From positions 201,501-265,500 of the forward strand of contig NZ_LS483388.1 in assembly GCF_900475415.1 (NCBI RefSeq): a stretch of DNA of 64,000 nt, in the 5' to 3' direction. Position numbers and translations under genes: made by a program. This DNA is from Streptococcus porcinus. GTDB lineage: Bacteria > Bacillota > Bacilli > Lactobacillales > Streptococcaceae. This document shows positions 8,776 through 17,358 of the stretch, in pieces; the first letter of the stretch is position 1; each line of letters starts with the position of its first letter. The notes under the pieces were generated by a model. The model was not told the DNA's origin and made no database searches. It was given only the letters and a program-made list of their open reading frames with translations.

Positions 8776-10937
8776 CAGAAATTGCACTGATAGGGAATCC
8801 CAATAGTGGAAAGACAAGTTTATTTAATCTTTTAACGAGGACAAAGCAACATGTTGGGAATTGGCCTGGTGTAACAGTTGAGCGTAAAAGTGGCATTGCC
8901 AAAAATCATAAAAATATTAAAGTTGAAGATTTACCAGGAATCTATTCGATGTCACCTTATAGCCCTGAGGAAAAAGTTGCACGTGATTATTTACTTAGTT
9001 ATCATGCGGATGCTATTTTAAATGTCATTGATGCTACAAATTTAGAACGCAATCTATATTTGACGACACAGTTAATTGAGACAGGACTTCCGGTTACAAT
9101 TGCCCTGAATATGAGTGATGTCTTAAAAAGTCAAGGAAAAATGATTAACAGTGATAAGTTAGCTTACCAGATGGGAGTGCCAGTTGTTGTGACTAGCGCT
9201 TTAAAAAATAAAGGTATTGATCAGGCTATAAAAAAGGCTAGTCAGACGACAAAGGATAAGATTGACAGAATCCAGTTTCCTAATTATGATTCGAGGTTTG
9301 AAGCTGCAATTTCCCAAATTATTGCCCTGCTTGGTGAGGCAGTCCCTAGCCGATCTAGCCGTTTTTATGCTATAAAGCTGTTTGAGCGGGATCAATTGGT
9401 GGAAGAAGCGCTGAACTTATCTATTTCTCAAAAACAAGAGATAAGAGATATTATTCAAATAACCGAAGAAATCTTTACTGAGGATTCGGAATCAATTGTC
9501 ATCAACCAACGCTACAAGTTTATCGAGAATGTTAGCAATATGGTTCAAAATCAGACGACGAATGATTTTAAAATGTCGATGTCTGATAAAATTGACCAGC
9601 TAGTAACCAGTCGTATCCTAGCTTTGCCAATTTTTGCTGTAGTCATGTTTTTAGTTTATTATTTATCCATACAAACTGTGGGAACGATAGGAACTAATTG
9701 GGTTAATGATACGCTGTTTGGGAAGTATGTCCCTGAAGCTATTTTAGCTATTTTAAAAGGATTGAACGTACAAACTTGGTTGCAATCCCTTATTATTGAC
9801 GGTATTGTTGCTGGTCTGGGCGCAGTTCTTGGCTTCTTACCTCAAATCTTTGTTCTTTTTGTTTGTTTAGGAATTTTGGAAGATATTGGTTACATGAGCC
9901 GAATAGCTTTTGTTATGGATCGCCTTTTCCGACGCTTTGGTCTTTCTGGTAAATCCTTTATCCCTATGTTAATTTCAACAAGTTGTGGTGTGCCAGGAAT
10001 CATGGCTAGTCGAACGATAGAAAATGAACGAGATCGTCGAATTACGATTATGACGACAACTTTTATGCCCTGCTCAGCTAAGTTGGCTATTATTGCTGTC
10101 ATTGCCGGAGCCTTTTTTCCTCACAACCCTTGGATTGCCCCAAGTGCCTATTTGCTTGGGATGGTTGCTATTATTTTATCCGGAATTGCTCTTAAGAAAA
10201 CGAGCTTTTTAAGTGGTTATACCAGTCCTTTTATCATGGAACTACCAAGTTATCATTTGCCAAGTGCTAAGACGGTTTTGCGATATGCATTTAGTAAGGC
10301 GATGAGTTTTGTTCAACGTGCAGGAACAATTATTTTTAGTTTGACGGTCTTAATCTGGTTTATGAGTTCTTACAATTTCAATCTACAAGCAGTGAGTACT
10401 CAAGAAAGTATTTTAGCTAGTTTAGGACGGTTCTTTGCTTGGATTTTTACACCACTAGGTTTTGGAAATTGGAAAGCGACGGTTGCTACTATTACGGGAC
10501 TTGTTGCTAAAGAAACGGTTGTCGCGACCTTAGGGATTCTTTATAACAATCCTGACACTACGGAGAAGACGCATTCCTTATGGACTAGTCTTCAAGGAAA
10601 TTACACAGCTTTAGCTGCTTATTCTTTTTTAATCTTTAATCTGCTCTGCGCTCCTTGCTTTGCTTCTATTGGTGCTATCAAACGTGAAATGGGAAATAGG
10701 AAGTGGACTTTGGTGGCTATTGGCTACCAAACAGGACTTGCCTATCTTGTTAGTCTTGTTTTTTACCAACTTGGCTTAGTGATTTTCTATAGTAAATCCG
10801 TGACTCTTTGGACTGTTTTAGCTCTTGTTACAACTTTGGTGATGTCTTATTTTGTTATAAGGAAACCAAAGCGAGCTAAAACACAAATCATTAGTTTAGA
10901 TGATTTGAACTCTCTTCATAACTATGGAAAGGAATAG
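8772..10937 (+). CDS. feoB: Ferrous iron transporter FeoB
   Basis: A 721-residue inner-membrane Fe(II) transporter with an N-terminal GTPase domain. The G1 loop is GNPNSGKTS (about residue 8), the G3 motif is DLPG and the G4 motif is NMSD. A helical spacer leads to the membrane domain from about residue 275, with conserved gating segments such as the LLCAPCFASIGAIKRE stretch. Length and motif order match typical FeoB. It is translationally coupled to feoA and followed by a Cys-rich small protein gene, the common Firmicutes feo arrangement. Confidence 0.95.
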   Translation: MTEIALIGNPNSGKTSLFNLLTRTKQHVGNWPGVTVERKSGIAKNHKNIKVEDLPGIYSMSPYSPEEKVARDYLLSYHADAILNVIDATNLERNLYLTTQLIETGLPVTIALNMSDVLKSQGKMINSDKLAYQMGVPVVVTSALKNKGIDQAIKKASQTTKDKIDRIQFPNYDSRFEAAISQIIALLGEAVPSRSSRFYAIKLFERDQLVEEALNLSISQKQEIRDIIQITEEIFTEDSESIVINQRYKFIENVSNMVQNQTTNDFKMSMSDKIDQLVTSRILALPIFAVVMFLVYYLSIQTVGTIGTNWVNDTLFGKYVPEAILAILKGLNVQTWLQSLIIDGIVAGLGAVLGFLPQIFVLFVCLGILEDIGYMSRIAFVMDRLFRRFGLSGKSFIPMLISTSCGVPGIMASRTIENERDRRITIMTTTFMPCSAKLAIIAVIAGAFFPHNPWIAPSAYLLGMVAIILSGIALKKTSFLSGYTSPFIMELPSYHLPSAKTVLRYAFSKAMSFVQRAGTIIFSLTVLIWFMSSYNFNLQAVSTQESILASLGRFFAWIFTPLGFGNWKATVATITGLVAKETVVATLGILYNNPDTTEKTHSLWTSLQGNYTALAAYSFLIFNLLCAPCFASIGAIKREMGNRKWTLVAIGYQTGLAYLVSLVFYQLGLVIFYSKSVTLWTVLALVTTLVMSYFVIRKPKRAKTQIISLDDLNSLHNYGKE

Positions 10938-10940
10938 GTA

Positions 10941-11072
10941 ATGTCAACGTTTATTATTGCGGTTTTAATTGTAGGTGGAGTTATTTGGGGTATTTATCAT
11001 TACTTTAAGGGGGAAGGCTCTTGTGGAGATTGTGACTGTTCTTGTCCCGTTAAAGATGAGATGGAAAAATAA
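10941..11072 (+). CDS. FeoB-associated Cys-rich membrane peptide
   Basis: A 43-residue protein starting with ATG three bases after the feoB stop. It has one N-terminal membrane segment (about residues 3-20) and a short cytoplasmic tail with four cysteines arranged CGDCDCSC. This matches the FeoB-associated Cys-rich membrane protein family that ends many Firmicutes feo operons; a metal-handling role is presumed. It was found by direct translation, since it is short. Confidence 0.85.
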   Translation: MSTFIIAVLIVGGVIWGIYHYFKGEGSCGDCDCSCPVKDEMEK

Positions 11073-11130
11073 TTAAAAGTATTTTAGAAAAATTCTTTTC
11101 AGGAAGTTTATAGTGCTAAAACATAGGAAA

Positions 11131-11160
11131 AAGGTGAGCAGTCGATTGCTCACCTTTTTA
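11131..11160 (+). terminator. Terminator of feo operon (also faces mntH)
   Basis: A ten-base perfect stem, AAGGTGAGCA (11131-11140) with TGCTCACCTT (11147-11156), followed by T residues. It lies between the converging feo and mntH genes and may serve both directions. Confidence 0.85.
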
Positions 11161-11247
11161 GTGTAATGGTTGATAAGAAGTAAAGAAAGCATCTATTTGA
11201 AGCGATTTTATAGATGGAATAGCTTTTAGAATAATTATTAGTTTACT

Positions 11248-12825
11248 CTAAAGGGAAGCTTTTCTCTGTGAAAAGTGATATTTATCATTACCTTTATAAA
11301 GTTCATAAATAGTCCAAATGAGAAGAAGAATCATAGAAAGCATAACCACGTAAGCAATAGAGTCAGCTACCATAATTTGGTGATGACTTGGGTGATCACC
11401 CCAAAATCCCTCGATTTGATCTGGTAACCCTTTCATATTGAGATAAATTAAAGCAATGACAGAAATCCATCCTAGTACTTTAACAAGGAAAGTATTTTTA
11501 AAATCATCTTTCATTTCAATTTTGCTATTGGTGAAAATCAGAAGTGGCAGCATTGAAAAAGGGAGTGCAAAGGCTAGAAAAACTTGTGAATTGTTCATTA
11601 AGTTGTTAATAGCAATATGCTCTGCTATGGCACTTTTACCACTGGTTAGGAAAACACAAATCAGAACAGGGATAACAGATATAAGGCGAGTAACTAATCG
11701 TCGGACCCAAGTAGGCACTTTCATGTGAATAAAGCCTTCCATGATAATCTGGCCAGTTAAGGTACCAGTTATAGTAGAGTTTTGTCCGGAAGCTAATAGA
11801 GCAACTGCAAATAATAAGGACAACATACCTGAACTGGCTACATGAGCTAAAATAGAATTACTCATAATACTGGGGTTAGAAAGTGCTCTAAATAATCCAA
11901 AAAAGGAGGGATCAGCAACACTTCCTGTTTTAAAAACTGCCACTCCCATGATAAGAAGTAAGGAATTAACAAAAAAAGCAACAGTTAATTGAATATTGGA
12001 ATCGAAAGTAGAAAAACGAATGGCCCTAGCAATGTCCTTTTTGTTATGATGATCTAGTTTCCGACTTTGAACAACAGAAGAGTGTAAATATAAATTGTGT
12101 GGCATAACAGTGGCCCCAATGATGCCTAAAGTTCCGGCGAGAGGTGTCTGTCCGTTTACTGTATGGGTTGTTGAAAATGCCTCAGCACTAGGTACGATTC
12201 CCTTAATAACATCACTCCATATAGGATGGGAAAGGGCTACCTGATAAGCGAATACAAAAAATATCACTAGGATTAAAGCGACAACCAAAGCTTCAATTTT
12301 CCGAAAGCCTACCTTTGTTAATAGTAATAAGAGTAAAACGTCAAATACTGTTATAAAGACAGCGATTTCTAAAGGAATATGAAATAAGAGATAAAGTGCA
12401 ACAGCCCCACCTATGACTTCAGCAATATCTGTTGCCATAATAGCTAATTCTGTTAAAATCCATAACACAATACCTAATTGTTTACTCGTACGAGCTCTAA
12501 TGGCTTGAGCAAGATCCATTTGAGAAACAATACCTAGTTTAGCAGCCATATATTGTAATAGCATTGCAATCAAACTAGACATTAAGATAATTGAGATAAG
12601 TAAGTATTGGAAATTTTGTCCACCAGTTATGGATGTTGACCAATTGCCGGGATCCATATAACCGACGGCAACAAGGGCACCTGGGCCTGAATAAGCGAGC
12701 AAGGTTTTGAAAAAGCTCATTCCTTTAGGAACATCAATGGTCCCGTTTATTTCTTGTAGTGAAGGGCCATTTGCGTAATTAATAAAACGATTCTTTGGAC
12801 TTTTGTCATGATCTTGTGAATTCAT
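11248..12825 (-). CDS. mntH: Nramp-family manganese/divalent metal transporter MntH
   Basis: A 525-residue, roughly eleven-helix integral membrane protein of the Nramp family, which imports Mn(II) and sometimes Fe(II) with protons. The first transmembrane helix has the metal-binding DPGNWSTS motif. The sixth has MPHNLYLHSSVVQSR, both diagnostic. The C-terminus ends in a basic tail. It converges on feoAB and has its own promoter region in the 12.84-12.95 kb gap, with a DtxR-type palindrome candidate. Together with feo and the neighbouring oxidoreductase it forms a metal and oxidative-stress cluster. Confidence 0.93.
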   Translation of the reverse strand: MNSQDHDKSPKNRFINYANGPSLQEINGTIDVPKGMSFFKTLLAYSGPGALVAVGYMDPGNWSTSITGGQNFQYLLISIILMSSLIAMLLQYMAAKLGIVSQMDLAQAIRARTSKQLGIVLWILTELAIMATDIAEVIGGAVALYLLFHIPLEIAVFITVFDVLLLLLLTKVGFRKIEALVVALILVIFFVFAYQVALSHPIWSDVIKGIVPSAEAFSTTHTVNGQTPLAGTLGIIGATVMPHNLYLHSSVVQSRKLDHHNKKDIARAIRFSTFDSNIQLTVAFFVNSLLLIMGVAVFKTGSVADPSFFGLFRALSNPSIMSNSILAHVASSGMLSLLFAVALLASGQNSTITGTLTGQIIMEGFIHMKVPTWVRRLVTRLISVIPVLICVFLTSGKSAIAEHIAINNLMNNSQVFLAFALPFSMLPLLIFTNSKIEMKDDFKNTFLVKVLGWISVIALIYLNMKGLPDQIEGFWGDHPSHHQIMVADSIAYVVMLSMILLLIWTIYELYKGNDKYHFSQRKASL

Positions 12826-12867
12826 AGCAGAGTAAACCTTCCTAAAAATAGCAAACCTAACTAATAG

Positions 12868-12883
12868 ATTAAGTAAACCTAAT
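12868..12883. promoter_or_regulatory. Candidate DtxR/MtsR-type operator before mntH
   Basis: The imperfect palindrome ATTAAGTA-AACCTAAT lies 43-58 bases upstream of the mntH start and overlaps AT-rich promoter-like sequence. Streptococcal manganese regulators of the DtxR family (MtsR/ScaR/PsaR) bind AT-rich palindromes of this kind. Six of eight half-site positions match. This is inference from position and sequence only. Confidence 0.35.
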
Positions 12884-12954
12884 TTTATCTCAAAAATAAA
12901 AAATATTCAATATTTAATTTTTATTCTTATCTATCTTGAGGACTTTAAAGAAAC

Positions 12955-13045
12955 AAAAAATAACCCTAAATTTGGACTGTACCCCAATTGTTAGATTTTG
13001 TGTCTAACTTTTGGAATGCGGTTCATTCATTGTAGGGTTATTTTT
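12955..13045. repeat. Long imperfect palindrome, MITE-like or IS-end derived hairpin
   Basis: Outer arms AAAAATAACCCTA and TAGGGTTATTTTT are perfectly complementary. The interior pairs GTTAGA with TCTAAC around a short TTTTGTG loop. The interior arms (GGACTGTACCCCA... and ...TGGAATGCGGTTCA) resemble terminal inverted repeats of IS3-family elements brought together. It lies just after the disulfide reductase gene and could act as its terminator. Confidence 0.55.
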
Positions 13046-13063
13046 GGATAGTCATAAGTTTCT

Positions 13064-14386
13064 TTAAAAATTAAAGACATCATTTAGATTTTCGGCCATT
13101 GTCGGATGTGTGAAGATTTGTTTTTGTAAGTAGGTATATGGAATCTTGTTATCTATGGCCATTTTAATGAGATTTATTAATTCTGGAGACTCTGCGCTTA
13201 ATAAGGTTGCACCTAATATAAGGTTTGAGTCTGCATCCACGACTACTTTAAAGAAGCCTCTTAAGTCACTATTAACATGACCTCTCGGCATATTTGCGAC
13301 CATTAAACTATTTGATTTATAATTCAGTCCTTGCTCTTTTGCCTGGGTTTCATCGATTCCAACTCGGGATAATGGAGGATTTAAAAAGATGGTGTAAGGG
13401 ATGTTTTGACGCTCCTTAGTTGAATAATCAGTACTCCCATTTAAATAATTCCACACAATTCGTGAATCATCTAAGGAAACATATGTAAATTGTAAGCCAC
13501 CATTGACATCACCAACTGCGAAAACATTCGGGACAGAGGTTTGTAAGAATTCATCTACCTGAATTGCTCCACGCTCTGTTAATTTAATATCGGTATTTTC
13601 AAGTCCAAGACCTTCAGTGTTAGGTTTTCTACCTGTCGCATGGAGAACAGCATCGAACGTATAATCCCCATTTTCAGTTGTTATAATGACATTGTCACCA
13701 TCATTTTTGACTTCAGAAATTTTTGATTGTAATTCAAATTGAACCCCGTTGTCCGCCATATACTCAGCTACTTTATTTGAAACAAACTCTTCTTCTCTAC
13801 CTAAGATACGTACTTGTGGATCAAAAATTTGAACATGTGTTCCCATTTGGCTGAATAGGCTTGCAAACTCAAGCCCAATATTTCCGGCTCCAATAATTCC
13901 TAATCGTTTAGGTTGAGTTTCAAGATTTTGGATACTTGTTGAGTCATAGACAGAGTTTGATTCCGCTAATCCTTTAATTGGTAGACTATTTGGCACTGCT
14001 CCGGTATTAATGATGATAATTTCGGCAGTGAGTTCCTCAGCCTCGCCATTGGCTGAAGTGATTTTAATGACTTTGTTAGAAATAAATGTGGCATCAGCAT
14101 TAAAAACATCAACTGTTTTGGCGTCATTAAGCATTTTAAAATTTTTAGCCCTTAAACGACTAACAACAGTATGTTTTTCAGTCATGGCTTCATCAAAACC
14201 ATGACCAGTTTCAATAGAATGAATCAGCACTTTAGTAGGTATACATCCTATATTAATGCATGTACCTCCGTACATTGTTTCATCTTTTTCAATGATGGCC
14301 ACTTTTTTACCATCAGCTCCAAACTTTGAAGCAAGGGTCTTACCAGCTTTACCAAAGCCAATAATGATTAAATCGTATGATCTCAT
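13064..14386 (-). CDS. RclA/Har-type flavoprotein disulfide reductase (hypothiocyanous acid reductase-like)
   Basis: A 440-residue class I pyridine nucleotide-disulfide oxidoreductase. It has an FAD Rossmann motif (GFGKAG), the redox pair in GGTCINIGC (Cys43 and Cys48 from the chosen start), an NAD(P)H motif (GAGNIGLEFA) and a C-terminal THPT dimer-interface motif. The CxxxxC pair in this context and the overall length match the RclA/Har family, shown in Escherichia coli and pneumococcus to act against hypohalous or hypothiocyanous acids; glutathione reductase-like or mercuric reductase-like labels are alternatives. ATG at 14386 is preferred over the adjacent GTG because it lies seven bases after AGGAGG. 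It is transcribed in the same direction as mntH. Confidence 0.8.
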   Translation of the reverse strand: MRSYDLIIIGFGKAGKTLASKFGADGKKVAIIEKDETMYGGTCINIGCIPTKVLIHSIETGHGFDEAMTEKHTVVSRLRAKNFKMLNDAKTVDVFNADATFISNKVIKITSANGEAEELTAEIIIINTGAVPNSLPIKGLAESNSVYDSTSIQNLETQPKRLGIIGAGNIGLEFASLFSQMGTHVQIFDPQVRILGREEEFVSNKVAEYMADNGVQFELQSKISEVKNDGDNVIITTENGDYTFDAVLHATGRKPNTEGLGLENTDIKLTERGAIQVDEFLQTSVPNVFAVGDVNGGLQFTYVSLDDSRIVWNYLNGSTDYSTKERQNIPYTIFLNPPLSRVGIDETQAKEQGLNYKSNSLMVANMPRGHVNSDLRGFFKVVVDADSNLILGATLLSAESPELINLIKMAIDNKIPYTYLQKQIFTHPTMAENLNDVFNF

Positions 14387-14689
14387 CACTTGTCCTCCTA
14401 AGTATTAATTTTAGTTAAATTATAGCACGATGGTACTTAAGTGTCTTAATTCTGAAATGGTAGGCCCAAAGAATGATGACCCTCCCGACTTTAATAAGTT
14501 AGGTATCAATTAGGGAGAGCTATAACTCTTTTGAAGAGGGATCTCTATATTACCTTCTAGAAATAGTTGATTTTATATTTTCCTAAGAATGACTTAAGAA
14601 TTATTTTATATTTGGCTTAAATTTAGTTTAACTCTGGCTGTTATACTTAGTTCATAAAATAAATAGCCCAAAAGAAAGAGGTAATGGAA

Positions 14690-15145
14690 ATGAAAAACAA
14701 TAAGCAAACTATCTCAGCTAATGCTACTAACTATTTAAAAGCAGGACTTGTTTCAGCTCTGTTTGCGGGAGGAGTGTTTGTAGCCCTCGGATCAACTCCA
14801 TCTGTTTCAGCTGCTAGCTATACTGGCAATAAAACGTCTGAAAAATTAACCGATACAGAAATTTATGAACGAGCAAAAACACTTAAGTTGCCAAAATATA
14901 TTAGAGGTTCGCTTTACGGTAATCTTAACCATAATTCCAGTGTTACTTATCCAAAGGATGAGGATGTTATAGACGAACCAGAAGCACCAAAAGCGCCAAA
15001 AGAAACACGACAATTAACCGATACAGAAATTTATGAACGAGCAAAAACACTTAAGTTGCCAAAATATATTAGAGGTTCGCTTTACGGTAATCTTAACCAT
15101 AATTCCAGCGTTACGTATCCAAAAGATGAGGATGGTTTAGAATAA
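14690..15145 (+). CDS. Secreted protein with two near-identical tandem repeats, unknown function
   Basis: I do not recognise this 151-residue protein. It has a long signal peptide (hydrophobic core about residues 17-35, likely cleavage after VSAA). The mature part is two copies of a unit of about 40 residues starting LTDTEIYERAKTLKLPKYI and containing GNLNHNSS and TYPKDED, joined by a Pro/Ala/Lys linker. There is no sortase motif or membrane anchor, so it is probably released. ATG at 14690 is chosen over 14684 because it sits eight bases after GAGG. The upstream gap has a TATACT -10 (14642-14647) and repeated TTAA-type boxes. A two-component system follows. Confidence 0.7.
   Translation: MKNNKQTISANATNYLKAGLVSALFAGGVFVALGSTPSVSAASYTGNKTSEKLTDTEIYERAKTLKLPKYIRGSLYGNLNHNSSVTYPKDEDVIDEPEAPKAPKETRQLTDTEIYERAKTLKLPKYIRGSLYGNLNHNSSVTYPKDEDGLE
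14844..15133 (+). repeat. Tandem 168-base-period repeat inside the secreted protein gene
   Basis: A block of about 120 bases beginning ATTAACCGATACAGAAATTT at 14845 recurs at 15013 with only a few substitutions near its end, all apparently silent. The copies are separated by a 48-base linker. The near identity implies recent duplication or gene-conversion between copies. Confidence 0.85.
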
Positions 15146-15339
15146 AGAATAAGCTGAAGCATCTATGGGGAAGACCTAGTAGGTCATAAGTTCTAAAACC
15201 TTTATAAGTAAGATTCAAGAATTTATATTTGGAAAACGATTGAGTGCCAATGCTTGTGGTTAAAGAGTGATGCTAACACTGAAAAGTATCATCATTAATG
15301 ACTAAAAAACTTATTTAAAAGAGATATTTGGTTCAAACA

Positions 15340-15382
15340 AAAGTTAGTGTTATACTGGAAAAAGTATAACACTAACTTTTTT
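15340..15382 (+). terminator. Strong hairpin terminator/attenuator before the response regulator
   Basis: A perfect 17-base stem, AAAGTTAGTGTTATACT (15340-15356) with its complement at 15363-15379, around a six-base loop and followed by T residues. It ends only five bases before the AAGGAG ribosome site of the response regulator gene. It may terminate transcripts of the secreted repeat protein or control entry into the two-component genes. Confidence 0.75.
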
Positions 15383-15397
15383 AATCAAGGAGAATGT

Positions 15398-16084
15398 ATG
15401 ACCTACAAAATTTTATTAGTGGACGATGAAGTATCAATCACTGATATTAATAAACGTTACTTACAACAAGCTGGCCATCTTGTCACTGTTGCAAGTGATG
15501 GCTCTCAAGCATTGGAGAAATTTCGTCAGAATCAGTATGATTTAATTATTAGCGATATTATGATGCCCAATATGGATGGTTATGATTTTATTGGAGAAGT
15601 TCTGTTAGAAAAACCTAATCAACCCTTCCTATTTATTACAGCTAAAATTTCGGAGCCAGATAAAATTTATTCATTAAGTTTAGGGGCAGATGACTTCATT
15701 TCCAAACCTTTTAGTCCACGAGAACTAGTCCTGCGGGTTAAAAATATTCTTAATCGAATCTATGGGAAGGCTAATGAGTCTGAGTACTTGGTAATTGGAG
15801 ATTTAAGCATAGATCATAATACTCGAGTAGTTAAGGTAGCAAATCAGAGCCTTAACCTGACCAACAAGGCTTTTGATTTACTATGGATTTTAGCTAATCA
15901 CTTAAATCATGTTTTTTCAAAAACAGAACTTTATGAGCGCGTGTGGGAAGAAGAGTACTTAGATGATACCAACACTTTGAATGTACACATTCATTCTTTA
16001 CGCAACGATTTGGCAAAATACAGTACTGATCAGACACCAACTATTAAGACGGTTTGGGGATTAGGATACAAGTTAGAGGAATAA
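15398..16084 (+). CDS. OmpR/PhoB-family response regulator
   Basis: A 228-residue two-component regulator. The N-terminal receiver domain has acidic residues DDE at 9-11, phosphoacceptor Asp53 in ISDIMMPNMDG and a conserved lysine in FISKPFSP. The C-terminal winged-helix DNA-binding domain (about 130-228) contains TLNVHIHSLRNDL. ATG at 15398 is chosen because it follows AAGGAGA; an upstream in-frame start at 15347 would lie inside the hairpin. The cognate kinase begins two bases after the stop. It is similar in type to the S. pyogenes SptR and Irr regulators, but I cannot decide between them by sight. Confidence 0.9.
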   Translation: MTYKILLVDDEVSITDINKRYLQQAGHLVTVASDGSQALEKFRQNQYDLIISDIMMPNMDGYDFIGEVLLEKPNQPFLFITAKISEPDKIYSLSLGADDFISKPFSPRELVLRVKNILNRIYGKANESEYLVIGDLSIDHNTRVVKVANQSLNLTNKAFDLLWILANHLNHVFSKTELYERVWEEEYLDDTNTLNVHIHSLRNDLAKYSTDQTPTIKTVWGLGYKLEE

Positions 16085-16085
16085 A

Positions 16086-17114
16086 ATGAAACTAAGAACA
16101 TATATTGTTATCGGCTATTTAGTATCTATGTTGATTACTATCGCTGGATTAATCGTTGGTTTAAAGCAAATGTTTATCACAACCAAGGATATTTCATATA
16201 TCTTATTGATAGCACTAATAGCCTCTTTGGCGGGGGGGATAGTGAATATGCTGCTCTTGACCAATGTTTTTTCATCCTTAAAAAAACTAAAAGAAAAAAT
16301 GCAAGCTATCTCTCAAAAAAATTTTAACCGTGACCATCTCATTAAATCTCCTTTGGAATTTAAAGATCTTGAAGGAACTTTTAACCAGATGTCATCAGAA
16401 TTAGAAGCTAGCTTTGAATCACTGAATGAGAGTGAGCGAGAGAAATCCATGATGATTGCTCAATTATCCCATGATATTAAAACACCGCTAACTTCAATTC
16501 AAGCAACTGTAGAAGGTATTCTAGACGGAGTTATTTCCAAAGAAGAGGAAAGAGCTTATTTGAATACTATTTCACGCCAAACCAATCGTTTAAATCAATT
16601 AGTTGAAGAATTGCAGGTGGTCAGTTTAAATGACCAAAAACACGAAGTCAAACAAGCTTCCCAAGTTATTTACCTTGAAAAATTACTCATTGAAATTTTG
16701 TCAGAGTTTCAATTAACTTTAGAGCGGGAAAATCGAACAGTCAACATTCAAGTGGCACCTGATGTTGTTAAAATAAAAAGCCAATATGACGCACTGTCTC
16801 GTATTATCTTAAACTTAGTTAGCAATGCTATTAAATATTCAAAAGTTAATACAGCTTTGACCATTCGGGCATATCGACAAAGTCAAAAAATCCGAATTGA
16901 CGTGATTGATCAAGGACAAGGTATAAAAGAAGAAGATATGTCCTTAATTTTTAAACGCCTATATCGTGTGGAGACATCTCGCAATATGAAAACCGGAGGA
17001 CATGGACTAGGTCTCTATATTGCTAAGCAATTGGCCCATCAACTAGATGGAGATATTTCTGTTGAAAGTCAGCTCGGGAAGGGCAGTGCTTTCTCATTGT
17101 TCTTACCCGCCTAG
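16086..17114 (+). CDS. Sensor histidine kinase partner
   Basis: A 342-residue membrane kinase with two N-terminal transmembrane helices (about 5-25 and 38-60) and only a very short outside loop. This suggests sensing within the membrane or through partners. A HAMP-like linker leads to the phosphoacceptor His129 in AQLSHDIKTPLTS. The ATPase domain has an N box (LNLVSNAIKYS), a G1 box (DVIDQGQGI) and a G2 box (GGHGLGLYI). It is immediately downstream of the response regulator, so the two form one operon. The short sensor region resembles intramembrane-sensing kinases, but no BceAB-like transporter is nearby. Confidence 0.9.
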   Translation: MKLRTYIVIGYLVSMLITIAGLIVGLKQMFITTKDISYILLIALIASLAGGIVNMLLLTNVFSSLKKLKEKMQAISQKNFNRDHLIKSPLEFKDLEGTFNQMSSELEASFESLNESEREKSMMIAQLSHDIKTPLTSIQATVEGILDGVISKEEERAYLNTISRQTNRLNQLVEELQVVSLNDQKHEVKQASQVIYLEKLLIEILSEFQLTLERENRTVNIQVAPDVVKIKSQYDALSRIILNLVSNAIKYSKVNTALTIRAYRQSQKIRIDVIDQGQGIKEEDMSLIFKRLYRVETSRNMKTGGHGLGLYIAKQLAHQLDGDISVESQLGKGSAFSLFLPA

Positions 17115-17358
17115 TTAAAGTGATGTTTTTCGACCTGGTTTTAAAGAAAAAGAAGTTAATATAGTCTGTCCTAGGAATGAGATCTGGCCCTTGCTTACAA
17201 AATGAGTTGAGAAGTACCTCTTTGGAAGCTGCAAAGGGGGAACCCTAAACAAAAACTGGAATTATTTATCATTTTTAAAAAAAGTATAGGTTAAGAATAA
17301 AAGTTAAGTTATAATAATAAACAGAGAAAACATTACAAGTTTAAGGAGAACTTTTGAA

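Noticed and set aside
15347..15397. An extended N-terminus for the response regulator
   Set aside because: It would be translated through the terminator hairpin and has no ribosome site; ATG at 15398 with AAGGAGA is clearly better.
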